Part shown: piece after piece, positions 11,461-22,234 of the stretch | How the letters are laid out: each line of letters starts with the position of its first letter | Numbering within the stretch: the first letter of the stretch is position 1 | Assembly: GCA_015179125.1 (NCBI GenBank) | Contig: WHVA01000250.1 | Coordinates: 1-64,000 of the forward strand | Direction of reading: 5' to 3' | DNA: 64,000 nucleotides | Origin: Gautieria morchelliformis | Taxonomy: Eukaryota > Basidiomycota > Agaricomycetes > Gomphales > Gomphaceae | Translations under genes and position numbers: made by a program | The notes under the pieces: generated by a model | Seen by the model: the letters and a program-made list of their open reading frames with translations, nothing else | What the model was told of the DNA's origin: nothing | Database searches by the model: none

Positions 11461-11984
11461 CCCCTGATCGAAGTCAGGGACACCCACTCCACTCCTGACA
11501 GCACTTGCCTAACACGTGTGGCTCAACCCACAACCTTGGTGCCATTCCAGGACAATTCCAAAGCCAAAGGTTCGGGAACTCAGGAGGTGCTCAGGTCGGA
11601 TCTGGACCATGGGTCGGAACTGAAGCTGAAACTGGAAATATCCTTGGGAGGGGGTTCCCCTGACACTCTGAGCATACCACACTGTCATGACTCGTTCATT
11701 ATAGTATCAAGTCATCCCCATTTTCCCTTTCACCCCTTCCATCTTTATGTTCACTCCATTTGCCATTTGCTGGATTTGCTGAATGACCTTTCACTACTCA
11801 CATCATTCACCTACAGTCATGCCATCAAACACAATCGACATCCTCTAACCGGTGTGATGGCTCATCACTGTCCCCATCACCTGCCTGGTTTGAGCCCCTC
11901 TAGGTGTTTCTATGGCCAGTATGCATTCGTGGGACGTCCTGCACACAGATCATGCAGGGTCAACCCTTTAGGCCAAGACTCCGG
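11461..11984. other. Flank of gypsy fragment I, possible LTR remnant
   Basis: There is an ORF on + (11458-12042) without recognisable domains. The stretch from tgtcatgactc (11683) up to the repeat at 11985 could be an LTR remnant of the minus-strand gypsy, since it lies just upstream of its gag. No second copy exists in the window to confirm this. Confidence 0.25.
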
Positions 11985-12300
11985 CGGATGCTCACAACTT
12001 TTTATTACATGTAGCTTCACTCATTTTATTCTCAGATTATAGAAAAGAAGACCCTGAAAGTATATGGCAATTTTATTGTTGGGATATAAATAATCCTACT
12101 TTTGTCCCTCCCGAGCAGTGGCTCTGCCGATGAGAATGCCTCTTCTTATTTTCACATGTCTTCTTATTTTTTCTACCAACTTTTAATATACACTATATCA
12201 TTATAACTATTCATACTAATACTCCTACTCATATCTGTTAGAAGTAGCTGTCCAAGTATCTATTACTCTATCTTGTAGTCTAATACTCTCTCATGTGTAT
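11985..12300. repeat. AT-rich repeat family X, copy 1, left part
   Basis: Begins ggcggatgctcacaac and matches 20006-20330 closely, including the agattatagaaaagaag and tcctactcatatct stretches. The right part of the same repeat resumes at about 12826. Noncoding; probably a nonautonomous element. Confidence 0.7.
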
Positions 12301-12825
12301 ATATATCTGTTGGGTGCCTTTATGCTCCTGCACCAAAATCAAGCATAATATATTCAATTTGTTGTATGGTTTTTCAATCTCTTCTCGCATTGTTCTTGTC
12401 CCATGCATCCATTTCTCTGATTATTTTCGAAATTTTCTTGTCACTCCTTACCTCTCCATTTCATCTTGTTATTTCTATTTTCACAAGCGGCTGCACCCAG
12501 TGGAGTCTGAAATGACTTCGACGTGCAAGCTCTTGGGTGCTAAAGGGCCGGGTAGTAGTACATGCACAGTGAGACAGATTTCCCCCTCTCTCAGTGACAA
12601 CTAAATTCACTGAGAGAGGCGAGTAAATTAGTCTAGTATTCTTTCGATTTATTGACCTAGAAATCCTCTGTAGTGAATTGTTTTCTAGGTAGTGTATAAT
12701 ATATTTATAGTGACAACTAAATTCACTGAGAGAGTGAATTGTTTTCTAGTCTATTCTTTTGAGCAACAAGTCCATACCTACTGCCTATAATTCCTGTCCT
12801 CTACAATATCTCCAAGATGTTTAAA
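12301..12825. repeat. Insertion within repeat X copy 1, with hairpin
   Basis: About 525 bp absent from the sister copy at 20006-20565. It contains a perfect 12-bp inverted repeat with an 11-nt loop at 12585-12619 (CCTCTCTCAGTG / CACTGAGAGAGG), and the loop plus right arm recur at 12709-12734. No coding potential is convincing. Confidence 0.5.
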
Positions 12826-12965
12826 TATATACAGAATCTTCTAATAATGTCTATTATTCTCCTTATAAATACTACTATATATTCCTATATGTTGTTATTA
12901 ATACTCTTATAATATATATTATATACTCATATATGCTGTATCACATGACCTTTTTGATTAACCTC
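12826..12965. repeat. AT-rich repeat family X, copy 1, right part
   Basis: Matches 20405-20560, including gatgtttaaatatatacag and the final tcatatatgc(t/c)gtat stretch, after which the two copies diverge. Confidence 0.65.
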
Positions 12966-13679
12966 CTCCATGCAGGGTAAGATATATACAGGTCTCAATG
13001 CATGTTTCCTCACCTAGGTACCTTCATCCACCCTTCTCCCCACTGTTTCATGTTCGTATGTCTACTTAGTTCTATTGTATATGTGTTTCACCTATTTGTA
13101 TCCTGACTGCACTCCCACTCCAACTCCCAACGGCCTCTTTCCCATTCACTGATAGCATATGAGCATTTGGTATAAGTAGTTTACATTTGCATGTATATTC
13201 TGCAGTTCAATTATCATACATATATCTTGTCCAAAAACCCACTACATTGTGATCATCATCTTAAGCCCTCTCCTCTAGACTACTACATCTACAAGAATAG
13301 GGCTTAGGCACCACTGGTGAGTTTCTATCCCTCACCTTCGCTAGTGGAGTCTTCAAACCTTCATCTGTGCTGTTGGCGAAGGTCTCTGAAGGAGTGCCTT
13401 CATCAGCGAAAGGATTGTTGCTGCCAGACAACCTTTCCGTGAAGCCTTGCACGTTGCATCATCAAGTATCACGAGCTATTCGCTTTGACTGTAGATCAGG
13501 GTGAACCCCGTTTGAGTAACCCTTTACTTCATAGTCTTTACTGGCTCTACCTTATTTGCTGAACTACATATTTGGTTGCACAAGCCATTTGGGCATTCAC
13601 CATGTCCACTAATATGCGATATTAATGCCCAAATCCAATCTTGACACACACCTGACACTCCCTCCTTCATCAACATTCA
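12966..13679. other. No supported gene
   Basis: AT-rich sequence. A minus-strand ORF at 13261-13452 (NPFADEGTPSETFANSTDEG) is hydrophilic and may be part of a retroelement gag, but this is not demonstrable. Confidence 0.3.
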
Positions 13680-15057
13680 TTCAGCCTTGAGCCAGAGCCC
13701 AAGCATGCCCTTGAATTCTGTGATGATGGATCAGTCCAAATGATATGAAATAGGAGCTCCAGACCGGCTGAGCAAAGAATGAGGAAATAGCAAACACACT
13801 ACACCTCATCATGGCAAGACGAGATGTGAGATTGATGGCCCAGGAGCCAAAGCAAGAAGAGGCATGAACCAAAGTGTTTATGGGATTCAAAGATTCAGAA
13901 GAGGAAGCCAAGTGGCTGATGGCAAGGCTGAAGCAAGGAAGGGTAAAGCCAGCAACACCCTCAGATTTTGACGGTGACTGAGATCAGGGCCAAGCCTTCC
14001 TGAACTCCATCACCCTGTATTTCGTATCCTCCGCCACTTCCAGAGTTGCAGGTGCCTCCCCTGTCTCAGCATTCACTTGGCTTACATCAATGGAACCAAT
14101 GTCAGGTTTTGTGGACTGCAGTGGGTGAAAAGTGTGCCATCATTGCCTGTACATGACCTATTTTCTTGTCTTGAAGTTGAGGATGAAACACCCCCACTCA
14201 CCTCACCTTCATGGGAAAACCCAGTTGAGGCCACACAAAAACCCACCCTCACCCTCTGAACATGCATGCCCCAGCTCTGGGCCTTCAAACAGAGAATGCC
14301 AAAGCAGTATCAGTTTGGTCAGCACCGCAAAGTCCCTAGTGGTTAAGGTGGAAATCCAGACCACCAACACTGGAGAGGTCAAACCCAGGGCAGCCCTGAT
14401 TGACAGTGGAGCCAGTTGGATGTTCATGGACTGGGCATATATTGAGAGGAACTGCCTCAGCATGCAGAAGCTCCAGCAACTGATCCACATGCGCAATGTC
14501 AACAGAAGTCCAAACACCTCGGGAACAATCATGGAAGTGGTGGATGCCATCCCACAGGTCAATGGACATTCAGAAAGGACCATGTTCATAGTTGCCTCCC
14601 TGGGAAAACAGGACATTATCCTTGGCTTCCCTTGGCTCTGAGACCACAACCCAGAGATTGAATGGCAATCCGGCAAGATCTCTATGAGCTGCTGTCCAGA
14701 TTGGTGCCACACCTGCTAAGAAGAGGAACATGAGGAGCAGAACGAACAAAGGAAGACCAAGCGAAAGGTCTGGACATACCACTTGGGCCCACACCTTGTG
14801 ATTGTTGACAAAGGTGAAGGCACTGATGACGAGTCCAAAGCTGACCCCTTGGGAATCCCAGACTCCAAACAAGTGCACCTCCTGAGTCTGCTGCAGGAGG
14901 GGGACTGCTTGCTCTATGTGGACCTACCCCTGGAGCCTGAACCAGAGACTATCCAAGCAGCCACAATAACATCCCAGCACCTTGCCAAGGCCTCCCAGAA
15001 GTATGTCAAGGCCCGGGCTGAGATCCCAGAGTACCTGTGGGGGTTCATCTGCACGCC
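13680..15057 (+). mobile_element. Ty3/gypsy fragment II (gag remnant and aspartic protease), plus strand
   Basis: The first ~350 bp are the inverted counterpart of the gag of fragment I, full of stops. From about 14290 an open frame encodes the retroviral-type protease: ALIDSGASWMFMD (catalytic D at nt 14402-14404) and, about 75 residues later, the second conserved element IILGFPWL. A shifted frame (14783-15057) gives the linker that normally precedes RT (TITSQHLAKASQKYVKARAEIPEYLW). The element stops there: the next base begins the captured seven-TM gene fragment. No RT remains. Confidence 0.7.
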
Positions 15058-15258
15058 CAGCAGCCACCGCTTATGATTCGTAGTGATCATCTATCATCAC
15101 TTGGATAATACCCCATGCGTATTTAAACAACAATGCTAGAAAGTCAATGATGAACCTCATTCCAACATCGACTTGGTACTATGGCGTTTCCAGCCATTAA
15201 AGCCATTTTGTTTGTGCTGCAGCTCCTGGGCTTTGTATCTCTGTTGGCCCTGCTGTTC
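15058..15258 (+). pseudogene. Captured 5' fragment of the seven-TM gene
   Basis: Near-identical to 4483-4686: about 120 bp of upstream sequence plus the first ~26 codons from the ATG at 15181 (MAFPAIKAILFVLQLLGFVS). It is cut on the left by the gypsy protease fragment and on the right by the TG of an LTR at 15259. It has no other exon. Confidence 0.8.
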
Positions 15259-15473
15259 TGTAAAGGATGTCGATCTTAGAACCTTGTATCACAAGGGCAC
15301 TACAGAACTTGACCAATGAGTGGTATTCTGAATGCTACGTAGTGACAGGTAAGAGTAAGATGCGATGGGGACCGCTGGCCGGTTCCCACGCATAAACTAT
15401 ACAGTGGGTCCCTAAGGGGCCCACTGGGATTATGTAATAACTATTGTACATGTAGATACACGGGTTATTTACA
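15259..15473 (-). repeat. 3' LTR of the minus-strand chromovirus (215 bp)
   Basis: Bounded by TGTAAAGG on the left and TTATTTACA on the right, a TGTAAA/TTTACA inverted terminal pair. On the minus strand it follows a polypurine tract (complement of 15474-15488, AGAGGGGGAGGG), as expected for the start of a 3' LTR. No second LTR copy is in the window, because the 5' part of the element is lost beyond 17967. Confidence 0.7.
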
Positions 15474-15488
15474 CCCTCCCCCTCTATA
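15474..15488 (-). other. Polypurine tract of the chromovirus
   Basis: Minus-strand purine run AGAGGGGGAGGG directly adjacent to the LTR; the plus-strand primer in gypsy replication. Confidence 0.6.
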
Positions 15489-15509
15489 GACAACTATAGG
15501 GGTCAACTA

Positions 15510-17461
15510 CTACTCATAGAGGTCATCCATGAGGGAGTCCTCTAGAGTGGCCGATACGATGATGTCGTCGTCGTACGGGGCCGGTGGAGCGCATGACTCC
15601 TCCGGGGGCACCTCCGCGTCATCGGTGGTGATTGGGTGAGGCTGGTCTGCCTCACCACTAGCAGCGGTATCCGCTTGGGTGATGAGGCCAGTGCCCTCGC
15701 GGAGCATGGCCTCAACGGCCGGGTCCTCAGTCTGAGGAGGGGGCCGGAAGCGCGCCAGCTCTTGGTTGAGCTGAGCGTGAGTGAGGGGTCACGGCACCGC
15801 GGCCCTCACATGGCTGGTCTCAATGACCTTTTGTTGGCCCTCGCGGGCGGCCGCACTGAATGCCACGCTGGTGATGCTGCGTTGAACATAATGTTCAATG
15901 CGTGCCACTCGCTCGCGAGTGACCCCCGCGTAGCGGGCCAACCATCTCGCGATCTCGGCGAGGGGGATGTCGGGGCCGGCTCGGCCCTCCACAGGGAATG
16001 GGCCCATGATTGAGAGCCACAGGGTGGTGCTCTGAGGCGTCAGCACTTCCCTGGCGTCGACGAGGTTCGACCATTGGTCTGTCGAGCCGAATAGGTCAAG
16101 TAGCCTCGCCCTGAGTGGTGATGCGACCCCTTTGACCCGGGGCGCAAGGGCCTTCAACCACATCCAGACGTCCATGTCGTCTAGGTTGAAGGTGCCATCC
16201 GTGTTGTCACGGATGGCGGATGGGATTCCTTCAGGGTTGTGTATCCAACCCTTCAGGATGGCCGCGATATCGTGCGGGGTACCGCCCGCTATCACGAGAC
16301 AATCCCTTTTGGGATTGCGAGCGCGTTGTTTGCGCTCGATGCGTTTGAATACGCCGCTCATCTCGCGCGTACGCGCGAGCTGCGGTGTTTCTTTTGCCCG
16401 TGCTATGAGTTCGATGAAGCGTGGGTCGTCGAGCAGGCAGACATCGTACCATTGAGTACGACACTGTTGGGCCTTTCCCACAGGCCGTGGTAGGAGGCCC
16501 GTCTCGGAGATTGGTGGATCTCCGAGTGGGATGAGCGTCCCCTCCCCCGGGTAGGGAGGGTGAACTGTCCCCGCCGGTGGAGGCAGGGCCACACCAGGCC
16601 CGATGTACTGGGCCTCGATCTGTGCTACCCGCCGTTGAAGGGCAGGGTCGTTGACAGTGTGCGACGATGATGCCGCTAGGTAAGTGCTAATCGCGCTTTC
16701 CCTCCGTTAGCACATTGACGGTGTTGGGGGAGCCGCGCAATTTCTTGCACTTTTTCTTTGGCTGCTCTGCCAGCCGCTGTGCCCTTTCTGGGTCGTACGT
16801 CTTCCTCTGACTCCCATCCATCTGGGACGCCGTACACAGATTCGGAAGGTGCGCTATGCCCTTCCGTTGTTGTTGTTGTCGGGGTCGGCACCGACAATCG
16901 GGACGCTAGTCCTGATGTTGCGCGCGCTGGCAGAGGCACCGTCGCGCGAAGTGATGATGGCCCGGCCACTGGGTCCGTGGCCGGGTCATGTCATGGCCTT
17001 TTTGAGGCAACGTGGGCCAGGGTAACCTGGAGCTGGACTGCGCTCAGCTGTTGCTCCAGTGCCTTGATCCTGGCGCGCTCGGTTGCGGTCTTCAACCGCG
17101 CGTTCCAACTCCTTGACCTCCTTTTTAAGGTTGTGGATGTCCCGGAGGGGCTCTTCTCGCGCTTCACGCGGTATGCCCCTTGGGAGCCATCCCCAGGCTG
17201 CATCGACGGCGTCACCGATGTCTTCATCCCGCAATTTGGCCTTGCGGTGCCTGTTGCGGCCCTTAGGTGTGCGGCGTAGTCCGCGCACGTTGCACAATCG
17301 TCCGGGTGGACGATGGCGAGGGCGTCCTCCCATCTCACGATCATCCAGTGCTCCTGGTCTATTGGAGCACGAAGAATGTCTGCGGCCCCCTGTCTTGGGG
17401 CCGTTGCTCGCGTTGTGGACGTTGACGGATCAACGTCCATCCCATCTTTAGGGGGCATCAT
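15510..17461 (-). pseudogene. Extra ORF (ORF3) of a Ty3/gypsy chromovirus, downstream of pol, frameshifted
   Basis: Between the chromodomain stop (17581) and the PPT/LTR lies about 2 kb with GC-biased minus-strand coding. It opens at 17461 with MMPPKDGMDVDPST and passes DDCATCADYAAHL and a charged coiled coil (HNLKKEVKELERAVE / ALEQQLSAVQLQ). It continues through a Ser/Thr/Pro-rich part (about 16969-16680) into an 804-bp open frame (16592-15789) with PRDCLVIAGG-like and WLKALAPRVKGV stretches, and ends after a second frameshift at ...EDSLMDDLYE (15510). At least two or three frameshifts separate the segments. There is no TM segment (so not env-like), zinc knuckle or catalytic motif. The coiled coil and the stretch following it could be gag-like, but the position after pol is unusual. 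Confidence 0.5.
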
Positions 17462-17580
17462 CTTCGTGGGGGTGATGGTGGTTAGCTTCCAAGAAGCAAT
17501 GTGCCCTCGGAAAGATACGAGGTGAAAATTTAACCGCGCCGTGGCCAGCGCGTCACGTGGTCTGCACGTGACAGACGCGT

Positions 17581-17967
17581 CTAGCGGCGTCTGGGGAGGT
17601 CGCATGGCTTGCCCACCCCCCGAAGCTCTAGATAGCTATCTAGGGCTTCAAGGTCCTTGCAGGACAACATGGGTTCCCATGTCATGTCGCCTAGGGTCCA
17701 ACGGACCTGGAACTCCAGGTCTGTCGAGTTTATCCATCGATGTGCGATAATCTCATCGACGAGCCACTCCTTGTCGTCATTCGCTCCGAAGTCATAAAAT
17801 GACTTGGCCTCATGACGGGGGAACAATTCGTCGTTGTTGGCCTCGTATCGCCGTATGAGGCTTGAATGGAAGACCGGTGAAATGCGACGGCTTTTCAGCT
17901 CGTCGGGAAGATCAAGGGTCACCGTCGAGGTGTCGTTGTGCGCCTCGACGATGCGGTATGGGGAACC
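17581..17967 (-). pseudogene. Ty3/gypsy integrase C-terminus with chromodomain
   Basis: Minus-strand open frame: GSPYRIVEAHNDTSTVTLDLP (integrase C-terminal beta domain), ISPVFHSSLIRRY (the conserved HVSLLKP-like motif of gypsy integrases), then a chromodomain EWLVDEIIAHRW...FQVRWTLGDMTWEP...DLEALDSYLE, with the aromatic-cage positions W88, W110 and W117 (residues of the open frame). This places the element among chromoviruses, whose chromodomain directs insertion to heterochromatin. Upstream pol (RT, RNase H, integrase core) is missing: the frame is cut at about 17967 by a plus-strand copia fragment. Confidence 0.85.
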
Positions 17968-20003
17968 GTGTCCTCCACCATCGCATTGGCATATCGCCTT
18001 ACGAGGCGTTCTGGGGGAAAAAGCCAAGTATAGACTGGCTGCGTACCTATGGATGCAAGTGCCGGGCCTTGATCCCGAAGGCTATCAGAAGAAAAGGTCT
18101 GTACAAGTCGGTAGAGGGAATATTTGTAGGACAGTTTGATGACTCGAAGGCCTACCAGATTTGGATCCCGCAGACACACACCATCCTCAAGGCGAGGGAT
18201 GCCATATTCGACGAATCTAGCCATATCGAGTGAGTCACCATCCATGCAACCGACGACGACGACACTCCCAACCTCTGGATCAAGGACTCCCTCACCACCT
18301 TCATCCAATCCTCCCCTCCAGCCCTCGGGATTGGGTGGACTGACGACCACGAGTTGCCCCATCATCCGGAGGGAGGGGGTCAAGGGAATGATAACCGCGA
18401 GAGCGAGGAAGAGGGGGAGAGGGAGGCTGAGGGGCACGTCGATGAGACAGCAGGAAAGGAGGAGAGCGATGAGGAGCCCGCCACTCCCGCGCCGAAGGAT
18501 TTCGAGAAGGGACCATGGCTCGACCCTGAAAACCAGTCCTATGTCGAGGGAAGTGTCAGCATGCACTGTACGTCGAGATGATTGCCTTCACCCATGGACT
18601 CACTGACCTGGAAACGACCGAGTCTGCATTCGTCATACTCGCAGATGATGAGCCGGCCAGCTACAGAGACGCCACGAGATCGGTTAACGCGGCTGAGTGG
18701 ACAGTCACCATGAAGGCCGAGTATGAGACCCTAATGGGATACTGCACCTGGACCCTAGTAGATCGACCCGTTGGCGTCAACATCGTCGGCTGCAGGTGGA
18801 CGTTCCGCATCAAGTGCGATAACCTGGGCCACGTCGATAAGTACAAAGCCCGGCTCGTCGCCCAGGGCTTCTCACAGATCCCGGGGCTAGATTTCAACGA
18901 GACATACTCACCTACCATCAGGTTCACCACGATCCGGCTTATCTTAGCGCTCACATGCCGCTACAATCTCGAGGTACGGCAAATTGACGTCAAGGGAGCT
19001 TACCTAAACGGTATCCTTGGGGATGACGTATACATGCGTCAACCCAAAGGATTCGTCGAGCCAGGGCACGAGTCCAAGGTCTGCAAGCTGAACAAGGGGA
19101 TCTATGGGCTCAAGCATTCTGGGCGGGTATGGCATCACACCCTGAAAAACGAGCTCGGCAAGCTCAGATTCGTACCCGGGACCGCGGACTCCACGGTGTA
19201 CTTCAGATTCGGCGACGGCAGATCAATCGAGCTAGCCGGATGGTACGTCGATGACGGGTTGCTTGCGGCTGACTCAGTAGAATCCATGGATCGCATGATC
19301 AGAGACATTAGAGGTAGTTTTGACATTCAGGACCTGGGGGAACCAGAGCGACTCGTCGGCATCCGCGTCAGCAGAGACTGAGATCTGGGCACGATCCATA
19401 TATCCCAGCCCTCGTTCATTGCCACGATCGCCAGGAGATTCGACATATCATCAGGCAGATCAATCACCTCACCCATGGACCATACGTCGGACCTGCGCAC
19501 GGCGACCAATGCCGACGAGACCATTGATGTACCATATGCCTCACTCATCAGGAGTATCAACTACTGCACCGTATCGACCCGCCCTGACATCTCTTATGCC
19601 ATGAACAAGTGCGCTCAATTCACATCCAAGCTGACGCTCGCACACTGGGAAGCAGCCAAGCGCATTGTCCGTTACCTCCTTCACATGAAGGAGTATGGGA
19701 TATCCTATACACAATCTGGAAGGGGGGTCGAAGGATATGCTCATAATCTCGCTGGGTTTACAGATGCTGACTTCGCAGGAGACATCAACGACAGAAAATT
19801 GACCACGGGATGGGTCTTCACATTCAACGGCTCCCCCATCTCCTGGGCATCGAAGAAGCCAGGGATCGTCACAAGATCTTCAATGGAGTCAGAGCTGGTA
19901 GCAGGCTCCATCGCGTCAGCGGAGGGGATATGGTTGATCAGACTCGGTCTGGACTTCAGGCATGACTTCACGCTGATCCCTCTCTTCACTGACAACCAGT
20001 CCT
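17968..20003 (+). pseudogene. Ty1/copia element 1: integrase C-term, RT, RNase H (5'-truncated)
   Basis: Begins inside integrase (HRIGISPYEAFWGKKPSIDW...LYKSVEGIFVGQ), then a stop at 18231-18233. RT occupies 18578-19381: WTFRIKCDNLGHVDKYKARL, QIDVKGAYLNG (first catalytic Asp), GIYGLKHSGRVWH and WYVDDGL (catalytic DD). A TGA at 19379-19381 interrupts before RNase H, which resumes in frame: PYASLIRSINYCT, FTDADFAGD, SSMESELVAGSIASAEG, PLFTDNQS. At that point an AT-rich repeat interrupts the gene. Gag, protease and the 5' LTR are absent. Confidence 0.85.
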
Positions 20004-20565
20004 AGGCGGATGCTCACAACTTTTTATTACCTGTAGCTTCACCCATTTTATTCTCAGATTATAGAAAAGAAGAGGACGAAAGTATATGCCAATCTTATTG
20101 TTGGGCTATAAATAAATTTTATTTTGTCCCTCCCTGAGCGGCGGCTCCACCAACAAGAACGCCTCTGCCAATTTTTACGTCTCTTCTTATTTTTTCTACC
20201 CACTTTTAATATACACTATATCATTATAACTATTCATATATATTACAAATATCTACACAACTACTATTACTCCATATGGTAGTCTAATACTCTCTCATTA
20301 TAACTAGTCATACTAATACTCCTACTCATATCTATTAGAAGTATCTCTCCAAGTATCTGTTACTCTATCTTGTAGTCTAATACTCTCTCATATGTATATA
20401 TATCTTCGAGATGTTTAAATATATACAGAATCATCTAATAACATCTATTATTCTCCTTATAAATACTACTATATATTCCTATATGTTGTTATTAATACTC
20501 TTATAGTATATATTATATACTCATATATGCCGTATTACATAACCATTATGAATATCCTCCCCATA
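20004..20565. repeat. AT-rich repeat family X, copy 2, inserted in copia RNase H
   Basis: About 560 bp separating FTDNQS from its continuation FTNNDISNSRTKHID. It is colinear with 11985-12300 plus 12826-12965 and has many ATA/TAT runs. No ORF. Exact ends are uncertain by a few bases, so no TSD is claimed. Confidence 0.7.
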
Positions 20566-20771
20566 TTATGTTCACGAACAATGACATTAGCAACAGCAGG
20601 ACGAAGCACATCGACATGCACTACCATTACACTCGTGACCAAGTCAACAACAGCACCATCAGACTTCACTACGTCCCCACACTCGACAACCCTGCCGATA
20701 TCCTCACCAAGCCTCTATCTCCACACAAGCATGCCTACCTCCTCAGCGGTCTGGGAGTCAGGCACGCTTGA
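20566..20771 (+). pseudogene. Copia element 1, RNase H C-terminal remainder
   Basis: Reads FTNNDISNSRTKHIDMHYH, then HYVPTLDNPADILTKPLSPHK, the conserved copia RNase H tail, ending at a stop at 20769-20771 immediately before a purine run and the LTR. Confidence 0.85.
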
Positions 20772-20778
20772 GGGGGTG

Positions 20779-21135
20779 TGTTGTGAAACCCGAGACGTGC
20801 CGGCTGCTCAGGACCGGCCCAAGCGCGTACATGTGCTGCGTCCCCACTTGTACACTTCCCGTTCTCGTCCCACTCTCACCCCACGACTTGGACCAATTTC
20901 CCCGCTTCATTCCCATGACCATCACCCGACCCAGTGTATGTACATGTACAATTAGGTATATAACTACCCCATGATCTGACTCCACTCCGGGCATAACCCT
21001 GGAGATTGATCCCCGCACCATCTCCCACCTGCTCCCCCGCGTACATTCCTTAGTACTCCACACCGAACCACATATCTCCCAGTTAGTGGTTTCCCATCCA
21101 GTATATAGTCATTACCTTTGTATGCTCAGTGAACT
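20779..21135 (+). repeat. Putative 3' LTR of copia element 1
   Basis: Starts TGTTGTGAAACCCGAG just after the purine run gagggggtg and includes a TATA-like ggtatataac at about 20954. The 3' end is uncertain because no second copy is available; about 21130 (agaca) is a candidate. Confidence 0.5.
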
Positions 21136-21435
21136 AGACAATATCAATTGTCCACTTCCGCGCTACTCCCAGCTTCAGTCTCTCGCCGCTCCCACTGCCG
21201 CTCCAGCCTAGGAGTCATAGGCTACAGAGCCATTTGTACACTACAATACAGTAGTATAGTTCCACCGAGCCTCGTTCTGAGTGCATCGTTACTCCCTGCC
21301 CAGACCACTAAACAGTTTCCACTAGATGCGAGCCCGGCCACCTCCCCTAACAGCCTTGGTATAGGCCCCCACTCTCGATGGGGTGACACAGATGGAGACA
21401 CAGAGCCACCCCCGTTGAACCAGCTGTAATGTCAT

Positions 21436-22234
21436 ACACACTAGGACCAGCACCAAAGAGACTTCCAACAAAACCTTAACAAATCGGATAAAGCACAATA
21501 CAACCTTCTTAACTCAACACCACACAATGAATGGGCCTCCTACTGCTACAAGAATTGTACATTGACAAGCTGGGAAATACAAAGGCTAACCATAACTGGC
21601 GTGTACTCTATCCTACTTCACACTTAACTAACAATGCCGCAAAGTGGTCGGTGATCCTCGTGAATGCAGCAATTGACACCAGCACATGGTCACAAGTGGT
21701 GTTCGCAGGGAATAACAATGTGACAGCAGTACAGTTCAGACACCCTCAGGGTAAGGTTACAATCTTCAATATTTATAACAATTGCACACACTCGGTCACA
21801 CTGCAGGCAATCGACAGCTACATTGACTCGGAGAGGAGACACATTATCCAGCACAAGACAGACTCGATGGTGTGGTGCAGGGACTTCAACTGACACCACC
21901 CCATGTGGGATGAAGAGAGAAACCATCATCTGTTCACAGCGGAGGTGACCAGGGACACAGAGGAGCTAATCTCACTCCTGGCAGATTACAACATGGTGAT
22001 GACCCTGCCCAGACGCACTCCCACCCTGCAGTCCATGGCAACCAAGAACTGGACGAGGGTGGACAACGTCTTCTGCACAGACAACATTGCTGATGCTATC
22101 ATAACCTGTGACATGGCCCCGGGCAGGAGGGGGCCAGGCACTGACCATGTCCCGATACTCACCACCATTGATGTAGAGGTGGAGGTCAGGCAGCTGGAGC
22201 CGTTCCACAACTTTAGGATGGTCAATTGGGATGA
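21436..22234 (+). pseudogene. LINE endonuclease domain
   Basis: Reads QQNLNKSDKAQYNLLNS, LLLQELYIDKLGNT, WSVILVNAAID, FNIYNNC, then RDFN followed by an in-frame TGA (21891-21893) and HHPMWDE. GDFNRHHPLWDE is the conserved EN block, so the stop most simply derives from CGA. The later segment TRVDNVFCTDNI and GPGTDHVPILT completes the EN signature (SxIDxxF and SDH boxes). Confidence 0.8.

Noticed and set aside
11236..11676. tgtggtatgctcagag on + at 11236 and its complement near 11661, as a terminal inverted repeat
   Set aside because: Both lie within the gypsy flank, with no TSD and no second copy to confirm ends; it may be chance or a rearranged primer-site region.
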